Part shown: positions 44,029-54,183 of the stretch, one piece after another
How the letters are laid out: every line of letters begins with the position of its first letter
Position numbering within the stretch: the first letter of the stretch is position 1
Source: CAYFZO01 sp965223735
GTDB taxonomy: Bacteria > Pseudomonadota > Gammaproteobacteria > Poriferisulfidales > Oxydemutatoraceae
Direction: 5' to 3'
DNA length: 64,000 nt
Assembly: GCA_965223735.1 (NCBI GenBank)
Contig: OZ245010.1
Location: 1,116,001-1,180,000, forward strand
The notes under the pieces: generated by a model
What the model saw: only the letters and a program-made list of their open reading frames with translations
What the model was told of the DNA's origin: nothing
Database searches by the model: none
Translations under genes and position numbers: made by a program

Positions 44029-44919
44029 TCAAGACGTCGCGACAATCCTGTTCTCAATCCGCCCGATCTTCTCAATTTCGCACTCGACCACGTCGCCGGG
44101 ACACAGATACTCCGGCGGCGTTCGCGCATAACCGACGCCGCTCGGAGTGCCCGTTGCGATAATATCGCCGGCTTCGAGTCCGGGGCTTCTTGAAATGCAG
44201 GAAATCACCGTCGCGACATCAAAGATCTGCGACGCGGTCGAATCATCCTGCTTTGCTTCGCCGTTGACACGGCATTTCAGGTTCAACGCCTGCGGATCCG
44301 GAATTTCGTCGGCGGTGATGATAGCGGGGCCCATCGGGCACGCGCGCGGCAGGCTTTTGGCAAGATAAAACTGCTTGTGGCGCTTTTGCATCTCGCGCGC
44401 GGTGATGTCGTTGATCACCACGTAGCCGAACACATGGTCGAGCGCGTCACCGGGCGCCACTTTGTGTCCCGCGCGCCCGATCACGACGCCCAATTCAACT
44501 TCCCAGTCCATCTTGTCCGAGATCTCGGGGTCATACGGCACGTCGTCAAACGGTCCCGCAACGCACGACGCCGCCTTGGTGAACATGATCGGATACTTCG
44601 GGCGGTCATCGGTGACCGCCGTTTTCTTTGTCTCCTGCACGTGATCGGAATAATTCCAGCCCATGCAGATCACGTTCTGCCGCGGACGCGGGATCGGCGC
44701 CATCAATTGCACATCGCCGACCGCAACCCTGATGTCATCGCCGGCGGCGGCGATCGAGGCGGCGAACGCCTTCAATCCGCCGGCGCCGGCGTCGATCAGC
44801 GACAACATGTCCGGGAGGCGCCCGTCCCAGACGGGGGCGAGCGCCGGCAACGCCACACGCTCACCGTCAAGCGCGCCGATGCAGACTTTATTTCGGTAGC
44901 GGCAGGTGACTAATCTCAT
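44029..44919 (-). CDS. Fumarylacetoacetate hydrolase family protein
   Basis: 296 residues, FAH fold. Metal ligands are visible in DWEVELGVVIG and in GYVVINDITAREMQ; other family blocks are CMGWNYSDHVQE, ARACPMGPA-like PRACPMGPAI and ATGTPSGVGYA. Members cleave or decarboxylate beta-dicarbonyl acids (e.g. fumarylpyruvate, acylpyruvates, oxaloacetate). No catabolic cluster around it shows the substrate. Confidence 0.9.
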   Translation of the reverse strand: MRLVTCRYRNKVCIGALDGERVALPALAPVWDGRLPDMLSLIDAGAGGLKAFAASIAAAGDDIRVAVGDVQLMAPIPRPRQNVICMGWNYSDHVQETKKTAVTDDRPKYPIMFTKAASCVAGPFDDVPYDPEISDKMDWEVELGVVIGRAGHKVAPGDALDHVFGYVVINDITAREMQKRHKQFYLAKSLPRACPMGPAIITADEIPDPQALNLKCRVNGEAKQDDSTASQIFDVATVISCISRSPGLEAGDIIATGTPSGVGYARTPPEYLCPGDVVECEIEKIGRIENRIVATS

Positions 44920-45075
44920 CAGTATTCCCCCTGTTACGTTGGCCGAAGCCGATATTGTGCATTCGCCTCAAGGCGTTATTTCATAGAACATACCAAATTG
45001 CGGCTGTCGTTTACACTACCAATTTAAGACCGGTTTCACCTTGTTCAGGAGGATGCGTCATCACGCCGACCGACA

Positions 45076-46176
45076 ATGCCCGACTGCAACCATTCAACCG
45101 CACTGCACCGGCAAATGTGCTTCACGATCGCCGTCTGCCTTGTTTGCGTCGGCGCCGCGACCGCGCAACCACCGACACCGCCAGCCGCACCGGTCGTCAC
45201 CGCCGAAGTCATCCGCGACAGGATCCAGGTCACACTTCAATTCAGCGGCACCCTGATCAGCCGCCGCGACGCGGCGCTGTCGGCGGAAACCGACGGGCGC
45301 ATGACCGAACTCGCGCTGATCGGCACACGCTTTGAAACAGGCGACGTCATCGCACGCCTCGACGATACATTGCTGCAACAAATACTCGCGGAGAACCGAG
45401 CCGCCGCACAAAGCCGGCACGCGCGCATCAAGTTTCTCGAGAACGAAGTCAAACGCCTCAGCAAACTCGCCGAAAACAACAACGCGGCGATCAGCCTGCT
45501 CGAACAAACGCAATCCGATCTCGACGTCGCCCGCAGCGAACTCGTTGCGGCACAGGCGCGCGCCGCGCAGACCGAAGAGAAAATACGCCGCATGAGAATA
45601 TCCGCGCCCTTCGACGGCGTGATCAGCACGGTACATACCGAGATCGGCGAATGGGTGTCGGCGGGCGACGCCATCGTCAATCTGGTGAACATCGACTCTC
45701 TCGAAATTGAAACGCACGTCTCCGCCGACGTTCTGCCGTACATCAATATCGGCGACCGCATTAAAGTTGAAGTCGGAGGCGATCTTCACGAAACCGAACT
45801 GCACACCATCGTGCCCATCGGCGACAGAACCTCGCGGCTGTTTGAACTGCGCCTGAGGTCGCACGCGGTGACCGGGCAGCCGGGTTTGCCGGTTCGGGTT
45901 TCAGTCCCTGCCGCCGCGTCCCGCAACAGCTTATTGATACCCGAAGACGCGCTGGTGATCCGCCACGACGGCGTCAGCGTATTTCGCATTGAGGAAGATA
46001 TGACGGCGTCGCGCATTCCGGTGAAAACCGGCTTGTCCACCGACAGCGGGCTGATTGAAATAAACGCCCCGCTTGAGGTGGGCGACAAGGTCGTGATCCG
46101 TGGCGGCGAACGTCTGCGTCATGGCTCGCCGGTGCGCCTGGTGCCGCCCGCCAATGGCAACGAAAGCGCGCAATGA
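45076..46176 (+). CDS. RND efflux membrane-fusion protein
   Basis: 366 residues. Signal peptide (MCFTIAVCLVCVGAATAQ, following a short N-terminal extension), then the HlyD/AcrA-type layout: a barrel-sandwich half (SAETDGRMTELALIGTRFET, GDVIARLDD), a coiled-coil hairpin (KFLENEVKRLSKLAENNNAA) and the second half (RISAPFDGVISTVHTEIGEW). Overlaps the pump gene by ATGA. No outer-membrane channel gene is near, so it would use a TolC encoded elsewhere. Confidence 0.92.
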   Translation: MPDCNHSTALHRQMCFTIAVCLVCVGAATAQPPTPPAAPVVTAEVIRDRIQVTLQFSGTLISRRDAALSAETDGRMTELALIGTRFETGDVIARLDDTLLQQILAENRAAAQSRHARIKFLENEVKRLSKLAENNNAAISLLEQTQSDLDVARSELVAAQARAAQTEEKIRRMRISAPFDGVISTVHTEIGEWVSAGDAIVNLVNIDSLEIETHVSADVLPYINIGDRIKVEVGGDLHETELHTIVPIGDRTSRLFELRLRSHAVTGQPGLPVRVSVPAAASRNSLLIPEDALVIRHDGVSVFRIEEDMTASRIPVKTGLSTDSGLIEINAPLEVGDKVVIRGGERLRHGSPVRLVPPANGNESAQ

Positions 46177-49100
46177 AAGCAACCCGGGCGATTCTGGATA
46201 ACCCGATCGCGGGTTACGTTGTGCTGGCGCTCGCCGCCATCTTCGGCGGTATCGCGCTTAGCAAACTGCCGGTGCAACTGACGCCGGAGGTGCAGAAAGC
46301 GGAAATCACGATCACCACGCCTTGGCGCGCCGCCACCCCTGAAGAGATCGAATCCGAGATCATCGAGCCTCAGGAGGACGCGCTCAAGAGCCTACCGGGC
46401 GTCACGCAGATGCTGTCCGAAGCGCAGCGCGGGCAGGGCCTGTTGACCTTGACTTTTGAACTCGGCTTCAGCCTCGAACGCGCGCTGATTGAAGTACTCA
46501 ACGGGCTGAACCGCGTGCCCTCCTATCCGGTGGATGCCGACGAACCCATCCTGAGCACCGTCGGCCAAAGCAGCCGCCCAATCGCCTGGTTCATCATCAA
46601 GCCGCTGCCCGGTAACGACAACGACATCGCCGACTATCAGTATCTGGTGGAAGAGATCGTCCAGACGCGCTTCGAGCGCATTCATGGCGTGTCTCAATCA
46701 AACGTGCACGGCGCGACCGAAGAGGAAGTGCGCATCACGATAGACCCGTATAAGGCCGCGAGCCTCGGCATCCTGCTGCCGGAAGCTGCCGCGCACATCG
46801 GCGGTCAGGAAGATATTGCGGGCGGCACCAAGGACGTCCGCAAGCGCGCTTACAACCTCCGCTTCCTCGGCGGCTACGATGCCGACAACCTCTCCGAGAT
46901 GATACTCGAGTGGCGCGACCGGCGTCCGGTCAGACTGCGCGACATCGCCGATATTGAAGTCCGCACGGCCGACCGCAAGACTTTCGTCATCAACAACGGC
47001 GACCTTTCCATCGCCGTCAATGCCTCGCGCGAGGCGGGCGTCAACGTCATCGAGACCATGAATCAACTGCAGATCGCGGCGCGTGAACTCGCCGAAGGGC
47101 CGCTCAAGCGCGCCGGACTGAGCCTCAAGCAGGTATATGACGAAACGCTTTACATAAAAGACGCGATCGTGCTGCTGTTCACCAGCCTCGGCATCGGCGT
47201 GTTGCTCGCCGGCGGCGTTTTATGGTGGTTCGTGCGGCGGCTGCGGATGACGCTAATCGTCGCCGTCAGCATTCCGATCTCGCTGTTCGCAGCACTGATC
47301 ACGCTCAAACTCACCGGTCGCACACTGAACACTATCTCGCTCGCGTCGCTCGCGCTCGCGGTGGGCATGGTACTCGACGCATCCATCATCGCGATCGAGA
47401 ATATCCTGCGTCTGCGTGCGAACGGACGCCCCCTGTACGAAGCCGCGCTTGCCGGCATCAGCCAGATCAAAGGCGCATTGATCGCCTCAACCGCGACGAC
47501 AATCGCGATCTTCCTGCCGATCCTTCTGCTTGAAGACGAAGCCGGGCAACTGTTCGCCGATCTCGCGGTCGGCCTATCGGCGGCAATTCTGATGTCGCTG
47601 TTCGCCGCGTTGATCATCGTGCCCGGACTCAGCCACGAATGGCTCAAACACGAGGCGATTGAAGACCGCCTCACCCCCGTATGGGAACGCTGGACCGACA
47701 AGTTGATGCGGTTCACCGCCGACACGAAACGAAGGCGCCGCGTAGTCGCGCTGCTGTTCATCGTGCCGGCGGCGCTGAGCCTGCTGCTGATACCGAAAGC
47801 CGATTACCTGCCGGCGGGCAGCCGCAACCTGGTCTTCGCCTACCTGCTGCCGCCGCCCGGCATGAATGTTGACACCATTGAAAAAGAAATGGGTAATGTG
47901 ATCGCAGAAAAACTTGCGCCGTACATGACAGGTGAAAAAACACCGCAGGTCAGTCAGTATTTTTTCGTCGTGTTCCCACGGGGCGCATTCATGGGGGCGC
48001 GCGCGGAACACGCCGACGAAGCGGATGAACTCGTGCCGCTGATAAACAACCTGTTTCAGGATTTTCCAGACACGCTCGCGTTCGCAAGACGTGCCTCCCT
48101 GTTCAGCCGCGGCAATACACGCACTGTCGAAATGAATCTGCAAAGCCGCAATATTGAAAGCCTGCTTGATGCGGGCTTCACCGCTTACGGCCTGATCACG
48201 CAGGCGCTGCCCGGCGCGCGCATCAGGCCGCGCCCGGGTCTCGAACTGGCGGAGCCGCAATTGTTGCTGTCGCCCGTCGAGGAACGCATCGCCGAAGCCG
48301 GCTGGACGCGGAATAAAGTCGGCATGATCGTGCGCGCAACCGGTGAAGGCTTGTTCGTGACCGACTATTTTGACGGCGACCAGCGTCTCGACATCATCGC
48401 GCGCATCGAGGGCTGGAACACACCGGAAGAACTTACGGCGATCCCGCTGGCGACACCCAACGCCGGAGTTTTGCCGCTGGGCGAGTTGGCCTCGATCAGC
48501 CGCACCGCGGGACCCGATCGCATCCGCCGTCTTGACCGTCGGCGCACAATCACGCTTGAAGTCATCGCACCGCCGGATATGTCGCTCGAAAAGACTTTGT
48601 CGGCGCTGCAACAGAAAGTCGAGCCAACGCTGTATCGGCAACTGCCCACGGACGCCTCGATCACTTACACCGGCAGTGCCGACAAACTCAAAACTGCACT
48701 GTCGGGTATGGCCGGCGCATTCACATTCGCCATCGCCATTCTGTATCTGCTGATCTCAGTGCTGTTCCGCTCTTTCCGCGACAGCTTGCTCGTGATCGTC
48801 AGTCTGCCGCTCGCAACCGTCGGCGGCATTGCGATGCTGCAATTCCTGAACCTGTTCACGTTCCAGCCGATGGACCTGCTGACCATGATCGGATTTGTCA
48901 TTCTGCTCGGGCTGGTCGTGAACAACGCGATCCTGCTGGTGCACCAGACGCGCGCCGCGGAGCGCACGGGCGAAACACGCACGCAGGCGGTGCGCCAAGC
49001 GATACGGTTGCGACTGCGGCCGATTCTAATGAGCACGTCAACCAGTTTGTTCGGAATGTTGCCGCTGCTGCTCGCTCTCGGCGCAGGCTCCGAGCTGTAC

Positions 49101-49223
49101 CGCGGCATGGCGGCGGTGATCATCGGCGGGCTGCTCGTGAATACACTGTTCACGCTGATCCTGCTGCCGAGCCTGTTGCAGATGAATCTGCCGGGACGAA
49201 TGGTAACTGATAAACAAACTTAA
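46173..49223 (+). CDS. RND efflux pump, inner-membrane subunit
   Basis: 1016 residues, twelve membrane helices and two large periplasmic loops in AcrB fashion. The first helix is followed by LPVQLTPEVQKAEITITTPW. In the fourth helix SLASLALAVGMVLDASIIAI one expects the two Asp of the proton relay; here only one Asp is clear (VLDAS), as in the heavy-metal or divergent branches. The substrate cannot be told. In an operon with the fusion protein. Confidence 0.92.
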   Translation: MKATRAILDNPIAGYVVLALAAIFGGIALSKLPVQLTPEVQKAEITITTPWRAATPEEIESEIIEPQEDALKSLPGVTQMLSEAQRGQGLLTLTFELGFSLERALIEVLNGLNRVPSYPVDADEPILSTVGQSSRPIAWFIIKPLPGNDNDIADYQYLVEEIVQTRFERIHGVSQSNVHGATEEEVRITIDPYKAASLGILLPEAAAHIGGQEDIAGGTKDVRKRAYNLRFLGGYDADNLSEMILEWRDRRPVRLRDIADIEVRTADRKTFVINNGDLSIAVNASREAGVNVIETMNQLQIAARELAEGPLKRAGLSLKQVYDETLYIKDAIVLLFTSLGIGVLLAGGVLWWFVRRLRMTLIVAVSIPISLFAALITLKLTGRTLNTISLASLALAVGMVLDASIIAIENILRLRANGRPLYEAALAGISQIKGALIASTATTIAIFLPILLLEDEAGQLFADLAVGLSAAILMSLFAALIIVPGLSHEWLKHEAIEDRLTPVWERWTDKLMRFTADTKRRRRVVALLFIVPAALSLLLIPKADYLPAGSRNLVFAYLLPPPGMNVDTIEKEMGNVIAEKLAPYMTGEKTPQVSQYFFVVFPRGAFMGARAEHADEADELVPLINNLFQDFPDTLAFARRASLFSRGNTRTVEMNLQSRNIESLLDAGFTAYGLITQALPGARIRPRPGLELAEPQLLLSPVEERIAEAGWTRNKVGMIVRATGEGLFVTDYFDGDQRLDIIARIEGWNTPEELTAIPLATPNAGVLPLGELASISRTAGPDRIRRLDRRRTITLEVIAPPDMSLEKTLSALQQKVEPTLYRQLPTDASITYTGSADKLKTALSGMAGAFTFAIAILYLLISVLFRSFRDSLLVIVSLPLATVGGIAMLQFLNLFTFQPMDLLTMIGFVILLGLVVNNAILLVHQTRAAERTGETRTQAVRQAIRLRLRPILMSTSTSLFGMLPLLLALGAGSELYRGMAAVIIGGLLVNTLFTLILLPSLLQMNLPGRMVTDKQT

Positions 49224-49291
49224 GGGTAAGCTTTCCCCATAAAAGAAGACCGTCACCAGATGGCCCAAGCGGGCACAGAATAAGCTCCCCG

Positions 49292-49495
49292 TTAATCAGG
49301 GTTCGCGTGACCCGCGCTGAATACTTGGAAAGATCCTTTCGTCGTTTCCCGATAAAAAGCAAGCTTCTGATCTTCCTCTTGCCATTGCCCAAAAACCTCC
49401 ATGGCTTCGCGGACACCTGGCCGAGATAGTGCTTCTTCAAGCATAGCGCCGTGATTTTCTGCACGCGCGGAAACATGCTTTTGGGGACCATTCAT
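49292..49495 (-). CDS. Small hypothetical protein
   Basis: 67 residues, MNGPQKHVSARAENHGAMLE to the end, with a helical middle (GVREAMEVFGQWQEEDQKLA) and FYRETTKGSFQVFSAGHANP. AGGA lies six bases before the ATG. Not recognised. The rest of 49224-49661 appears gene-free. Confidence 0.5.
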   Translation of the reverse strand: MNGPQKHVSARAENHGAMLEEALSRPGVREAMEVFGQWQEEDQKLAFYRETTKGSFQVFSAGHANPD

Positions 49496-49661
49496 GATTT
49501 TTCCTGATCAATTGCGCCCGTTTCAGCATTATCACATGAGTAGCTGGGGAAACATATAACTGTAGTATGGAAATCACGCCCACTGAGAGGCATATTATTG
49601 ACTTAATAAGCAGATTCAGCGAGTTTCTGTGCTGAGGTAAGTGCCCCCTCAGCGTGCCGCA

Positions 49662-51143
49662 TTATGCCGGCCCCAGCGGAATGTCGAGGATCAGCCATCC
49701 TCCAAACAAAACCAGCCACCCCAGCCCGATCGCCAGAGAGTACGGCAGCATCACGGCGAGCAGCGTGCCGATACCCGCCCGCTTGTCGTATTGCTGCAGG
49801 AAGGCCACGACCAGCGCGAAGTACGGCATTAACGGCGTCAAAACGTTGGTCGTGCTGTCGCCGATGCGGTAAGCCGCCTGCGTCGCCTCGGGGTTGATGC
49901 CCGCGAGATGGAACATCGGGATGAAGATCGGGGCAAGCAGCACCCATTTCGCCGACGCGCTGCCGATCATCAGATTGATGGTCGCTGCGAGCAGGGTGAA
50001 TATGATCAGAATGGCGCTGCCCGGCAAATCGAGACTGCGCAGCCACTCGGCACTGTGCACGGCGCTGATCAGGCTGAGGTTGGTCCAGTTGAAGTAGTTC
50101 ACCGCCTGCGCCGCAAAGAACATCAACACGATGTATCCCGCCATCGTTCGCATACTGTTTTCCATGCCCGCGATCGCGCCATGTTCGCGGGTAAACCGTC
50201 CGGCAGCGCGCCCGAAGATCCAACCTGCGAGGCCCGCGTATAAAGTGATGATCACAACAATCCCCTTGACGAAAGGCGACGACGCGATGCCGCCGTCCGC
50301 CGCCCTGAGCACGCCGTCCCCGGGCCACAATGCTGCAACCAGCAGGGCGACGAACAGCAAAGTGAACCAGCCGGTGCGGCGCAAACCGCGTCGCTCAGCG
50401 GCAGTCAGTTCATGCGCGTTTGACATCGTGACCGGCAGCGCATCCGAATGGTATTCACCAAGCCGCGGTGCGACCACACGCTCGGTCACCCAGGCGCCGA
50501 TCAACGCCACCACCGGCGTCGAAACCAGCATGAAGTAATAGTTGCTCACCGCACTGACTTCGTAATCTGCAACCAGCAACTGCATCGCTGACGTCGAAAT
50601 ACCCGCGAGCAGCGGGTCGAGCGGCCCGATCAGCAGGTTGGCGCTGAACCCCGCGCTGACGCCTGCAAAAGCCGCCGCGATGCCGGTGATCGGATGACGT
50701 CCCGCGACCATGAACAGCGTGCCCGCGAGCGGGATCAACACGACATAACCGACATCGGCGGCAAGGCTCGAAAGAACGCCCGCGAGCACAACCGAAAAAC
50801 TCAGCAACGCAGGCGGCATACGCAAGATCAACAAACGCAGTGCCGCCGATAAAAGCCCCGATTCCTCGGCGATGCCGAAACCGAGTATCGCAACCAGCAC
50901 AATGCCGACCGGCGCAAAGTGGATGAAATTGCCGACCGCCTCGACAATGATACGGTGCAGCCCAGCAACACTAATCAGGTTCACCGCCACAATGGTATCG
51001 CCGCTGACCGGATGCGCTGCCGACAGGTCCAGCGCCGCGCACAACCACGACAGCGGCGGGATCAAAACGCACAATGCGATGAACAGCACCGCCGGATGCG
51101 GCAGGCGATTGCCGAAAACTTCAATGCGATCGAGGAAGGACAT
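49662..51143 (-). CDS. AbgT-family transporter
   Basis: 493 residues, eleven or so membrane segments. Start FLDRIEVFGNRLPHPAVLFI and blocks FIHFAPVGIVLVAILGFGIA, SSLAADVGYVVLIPLAG and PLDPLLAGIST identify AbgT. E. coli AbgT takes up p-aminobenzoyl-glutamate; other members act as sulfonamide efflux pumps. No abgAB genes here, so the role is open. Confidence 0.92.
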   Translation of the reverse strand: MSFLDRIEVFGNRLPHPAVLFIALCVLIPPLSWLCAALDLSAAHPVSGDTIVAVNLISVAGLHRIIVEAVGNFIHFAPVGIVLVAILGFGIAEESGLLSAALRLLILRMPPALLSFSVVLAGVLSSLAADVGYVVLIPLAGTLFMVAGRHPITGIAAAFAGVSAGFSANLLIGPLDPLLAGISTSAMQLLVADYEVSAVSNYYFMLVSTPVVALIGAWVTERVVAPRLGEYHSDALPVTMSNAHELTAAERRGLRRTGWFTLLFVALLVAALWPGDGVLRAADGGIASSPFVKGIVVIITLYAGLAGWIFGRAAGRFTREHGAIAGMENSMRTMAGYIVLMFFAAQAVNYFNWTNLSLISAVHSAEWLRSLDLPGSAILIIFTLLAATINLMIGSASAKWVLLAPIFIPMFHLAGINPEATQAAYRIGDSTTNVLTPLMPYFALVVAFLQQYDKRAGIGTLLAVMLPYSLAIGLGWLVLFGGWLILDIPLGPA

Positions 51144-51210
51144 CAGGAATTATCTTTTGCGGACACCCTTATAATAAGCGGAGTATAAACAGGATAAGCG
51201 GCACCGTTTC

Positions 51211-51774
51211 TTGAATCTCTTGAAAATTTCCTCCTCCTCACACCTGCTTGAAGGCGTTCGCTATGCCCGCTCGCCGAATGCCGACGAACGCCCGCCGGAA
51301 ACACAACCCGATCTGATCGTGATCCACAGCATCAGCCTGCCGCCCGGACGTTTCGGCGGGCCGGGGGTTGAGCAGTTGTTCACCAATACCCTGCAAGCCG
51401 ACGAACACCCTTATTACCGCGAAGTGGCGCAGTTGAAAGTGTCCGCCCACGTATTTATCAGGCGCGACGGCGGGATGATCCAGTTCGTGCCGTTTGACAA
51501 GCGTGCATGGCACACCGGCGAATCGTGTTTTGAAGGGCGCACAAACTGTAACGACTTTTCCGTCGGGATTGAACTCGAAGGATGTAACGCGACGGCTTAT
51601 GAGACGACGCAGTACCGGCAACTCGCAGCATTGGTGACGGCGCTGGCGGACACCTACCTCGGCTTTAGCACGCGACGGGTGGTCGGGCATTGCGACATTG
51701 CGCCGGGGCGCAAGACCGACCCCGGCCCCTTGTTCGACCGCGACTTCATGCGCTTCAGCAACGGCACGCGATGA
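51211..51774 (+). CDS. ampD: 1,6-anhydro-N-acetylmuramyl-L-alanine amidase AmpD
   Basis: 187 residues, cytoplasmic zinc amidase for muropeptide recycling. Zinc ligands in VIHSISLPP (His), VGHCDIAPGRKTDPG (His and Asp); substrate region SAHVFIRRDGGMIQFVPFDK. TTG start by frame; a start further in would cut the first strand. Coupled to gshA by ATGA. Confidence 0.94.
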   Translation: MNLLKISSSSHLLEGVRYARSPNADERPPETQPDLIVIHSISLPPGRFGGPGVEQLFTNTLQADEHPYYREVAQLKVSAHVFIRRDGGMIQFVPFDKRAWHTGESCFEGRTNCNDFSVGIELEGCNATAYETTQYRQLAALVTALADTYLGFSTRRVVGHCDIAPGRKTDPGPLFDRDFMRFSNGTR

Positions 51775-53393
51775 ACGCCGCAATGAACATTGACAAGGCG
51801 GCGACGCGGCTGGCCGACGGCGGAGGCATCCCCCTGCTCGGTACAGGCCGGCGCGTCGGTCTTGAAAGGGAGGCCCTGCGCGTCGGCACGGATGCATCAA
51901 TCGCGCGCACGCCGCATCCGCCGGTGCTCGGCTCGGCGCTGACACACCCGCACATTACGACCGACTACTCTGAATCCCTGCTCGAGTTGATCACGCCGCC
52001 GTTGCCGGGCAACGAAGCGGCGATCATTTTTCTCGAAGATATCCAGACTTATATCTACCACCATCTCGATAATGAAATCCTGTGGGCAAACAGCATGCCG
52101 TGCGTGATGAAAGGCGACGACAACATCCCGCTGGCACGTTACGGCGACTCCAACATCGGGCGCATGAAAACCATTTACCGACGCGGCCTGGGGTACCGCT
52201 ACGGACGCAGTATGCAGACGATTGCGGGTGTGCATTTCAACTATTCGTTCAATCCGCAACTGTGGCCTTGTCTGAGCGAAGCGGGGTTTCCGAACGCGGC
52301 GCGGGAACGGCCCGAAAGAGCGTTCCGATCGCAAGGCTACATGGCGCTGCTTCGTAACCTGCTGAAGGTCGGGTGGGTGATTCCATACTTGTTCGGCACT
52401 TCCCCGGCGGTCTGCAAAGCGTTCGCAAGCACCTCCGAGCACCTGAGCGTTTTTGATGAAACGACGCTGTTCGGGCCCGGCGCGACCTCGCTGCGCATGG
52501 GCGACATCGGCTACCAGAACAACCAGGAATCTGAAGCCGGTATCATTGAAGTCTCTTATAACAGCCTCGATGAATACGTTGACAGCCTGAAGCGGGCGGT
52601 GACCACGCCACACGAGCGCTATCGGCAGTTCGGCGTCAAGGTGGATGGCACATTTCGACAGTTGAACGCCAGTATCCTGCAAATAGAAAACGAGCACTAT
52701 GCGACCGCGAGGCCGAAGCACCGCAGTCGCAGGGGCGAAATGCCTCTGCTCGCGCTGCACAACGGCGGCGTCGAATACGTTGAACTGCGTTCTCTGGACG
52801 TCGGTGCATTTGATCAGGCGGGCGTCAATTCCCGGCAACTGGATTTTCTGGAAGCGTTGTTCTTGTTCTGCCTGCTTGCAGACAGTCCGCCGCTTGACGC
52901 GCGCGACCGCCGCGAGAACAAACACAACGAAGTCACGACCGCACACGAGGGCCGGACGAAGGGGCTGAAACTGAGTTGCGCCGGGCGCGAAAGAGCCTTG
53001 TCGGAATGGGGCCGCGATCTGTGCGACCGCATGACGCCTGCGTGCGAGCTGCTCGACCTGGCAAACGTCACCGACCGTTACAGCCGAACGCTCGCCGAGC
53101 AGGCGCAGTTGTTTGACGACCCCGAAGCGACGCCCGCGGCAAGAGTGATCGGGGAGATGCGCAGCAACGGGGAAAGCTTCGTCGCCTTCGCCAACCGCAA
53201 GTCTCGTGAATTCGGGGAGTATTTCAAGTCGCGTCCACCCGATGATGCGCAATTGCAACGGTTCGACAAGCTCGCCGAGATGTCCGACAAGGAACGGGCG
53301 GAAATTGAAGCCGCCGATCGCCTCTCTCTTGACGAGCACATCGCCGACTACTTTTCACAATTGTCGGCGCTCAACGGGACGGATACGCAATGA
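51771..53393 (+). CDS. gshA: Glutamate--cysteine ligase
   Basis: 540 residues, gamma-proteobacterial type I enzyme, first step of glutathione synthesis. Motifs: GLEREALRV, TDYSESLLELITPP, TIAGVHFNYSFNPQLW, PYLFGTSPAVCKAF, SLRMGDIGYQN and YVELRSLDV. Start at MNAAMNID, overlapping the ampD stop. Ends in an ATGA overlap with pyrF, so three unrelated enzymes share one transcript. Confidence 0.95.
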   Translation: MNAAMNIDKAATRLADGGGIPLLGTGRRVGLEREALRVGTDASIARTPHPPVLGSALTHPHITTDYSESLLELITPPLPGNEAAIIFLEDIQTYIYHHLDNEILWANSMPCVMKGDDNIPLARYGDSNIGRMKTIYRRGLGYRYGRSMQTIAGVHFNYSFNPQLWPCLSEAGFPNAARERPERAFRSQGYMALLRNLLKVGWVIPYLFGTSPAVCKAFASTSEHLSVFDETTLFGPGATSLRMGDIGYQNNQESEAGIIEVSYNSLDEYVDSLKRAVTTPHERYRQFGVKVDGTFRQLNASILQIENEHYATARPKHRSRRGEMPLLALHNGGVEYVELRSLDVGAFDQAGVNSRQLDFLEALFLFCLLADSPPLDARDRRENKHNEVTTAHEGRTKGLKLSCAGRERALSEWGRDLCDRMTPACELLDLANVTDRYSRTLAEQAQLFDDPEATPAARVIGEMRSNGESFVAFANRKSREFGEYFKSRPPDDAQLQRFDKLAEMSDKERAEIEAADRLSLDEHIADYFSQLSALNGTDTQ

Positions 53394-54097
53394 GCCCGGC
53401 TGTATCAAAAGTACCCGCCGGGGAGCGGCTGATCTTCGCGCTGGATTTCCCAAGCGGCAAACAGGCACTGAACATGGTTGAACATCTCGCCGATACCGTG
53501 CGCTTCTACAAGGTCGGCCTTGAATTGTTCGCCTCCGGCGACGGTTGGCTGACGGTCGAACGGCTGTTGCGCGCCGGCAGGAAAGTTTTTCTGGACCTGA
53601 AACTGTTTGATGTGCCGCAAACCGTGGCCGCCGCGACGGCGCGCATACGCGACAGCGGCGCGACCTTCGTCACCGTACACGGTAATGACGCAATGCTGAA
53701 GGCGGCGGCGCGTGAGAAAGGCGATGCCCTCAAGGTGCTGGCGGTAACGGCGCTGACCAGTCTCGACCGCAACGATCTCAAGGATCTCGGTTTCCAGTGC
53801 AACGTTGAACAACTGGTGCTGTCGCGCGCGCGCCGCGCTCTCGAACTGGGCTGCGACGGTGTCGTGTCGTCGGGCCTTGAAGCGCGTGCGTTGCGCGACG
53901 CTTTCGGCGACCGCCTGATCGTCGTCGCGCCCGGCATCCGTCCGGTTGACAATACCGACGACCAAAAGAGAACGGTGAACATTGCACAGGCGTTTCAAAA
54001 CGGCGCCGACTACGTTGTCGTAGGCCGCCCGATCCGCCTCGCCGACGACCCGTGCGCCGCCGCCACCGCGATCCAGAAAACGATCGCGGGTCTGTAA
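53390..54097 (+). CDS. pyrF: Orotidine 5'-phosphate decarboxylase
   Basis: 235 residues, last step of UMP synthesis. FALDFPSGKQAL at the start, the catalytic tetrad region FLDLKLFDVPQTV, and VVAPGIRP, YVVVGRPIRLADDP at the phosphate end. The first ten residues (MSPAVSKVPA) are variable. Confidence 0.95.
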   Translation: MSPAVSKVPAGERLIFALDFPSGKQALNMVEHLADTVRFYKVGLELFASGDGWLTVERLLRAGRKVFLDLKLFDVPQTVAAATARIRDSGATFVTVHGNDAMLKAAAREKGDALKVLAVTALTSLDRNDLKDLGFQCNVEQLVLSRARRALELGCDGVVSSGLEARALRDAFGDRLIVVAPGIRPVDNTDDQKRTVNIAQAFQNGADYVVVGRPIRLADDPCAAATAIQKTIAGL

Positions 54098-54183
54098 ACA
54101 AACTGCTGAAATGTGTCCGGAATCCCGTGTGCCGGCAATGCAGGGAATCCACCCATACAAGATATAAGCACCCGGACGGATCT

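Noticed and set aside
49603..50328. Large minus-strand frame overlapping the AbgT gene
   Set aside because: Shadow frame; the AbgT frame has clear membrane segments and family motifs throughout.
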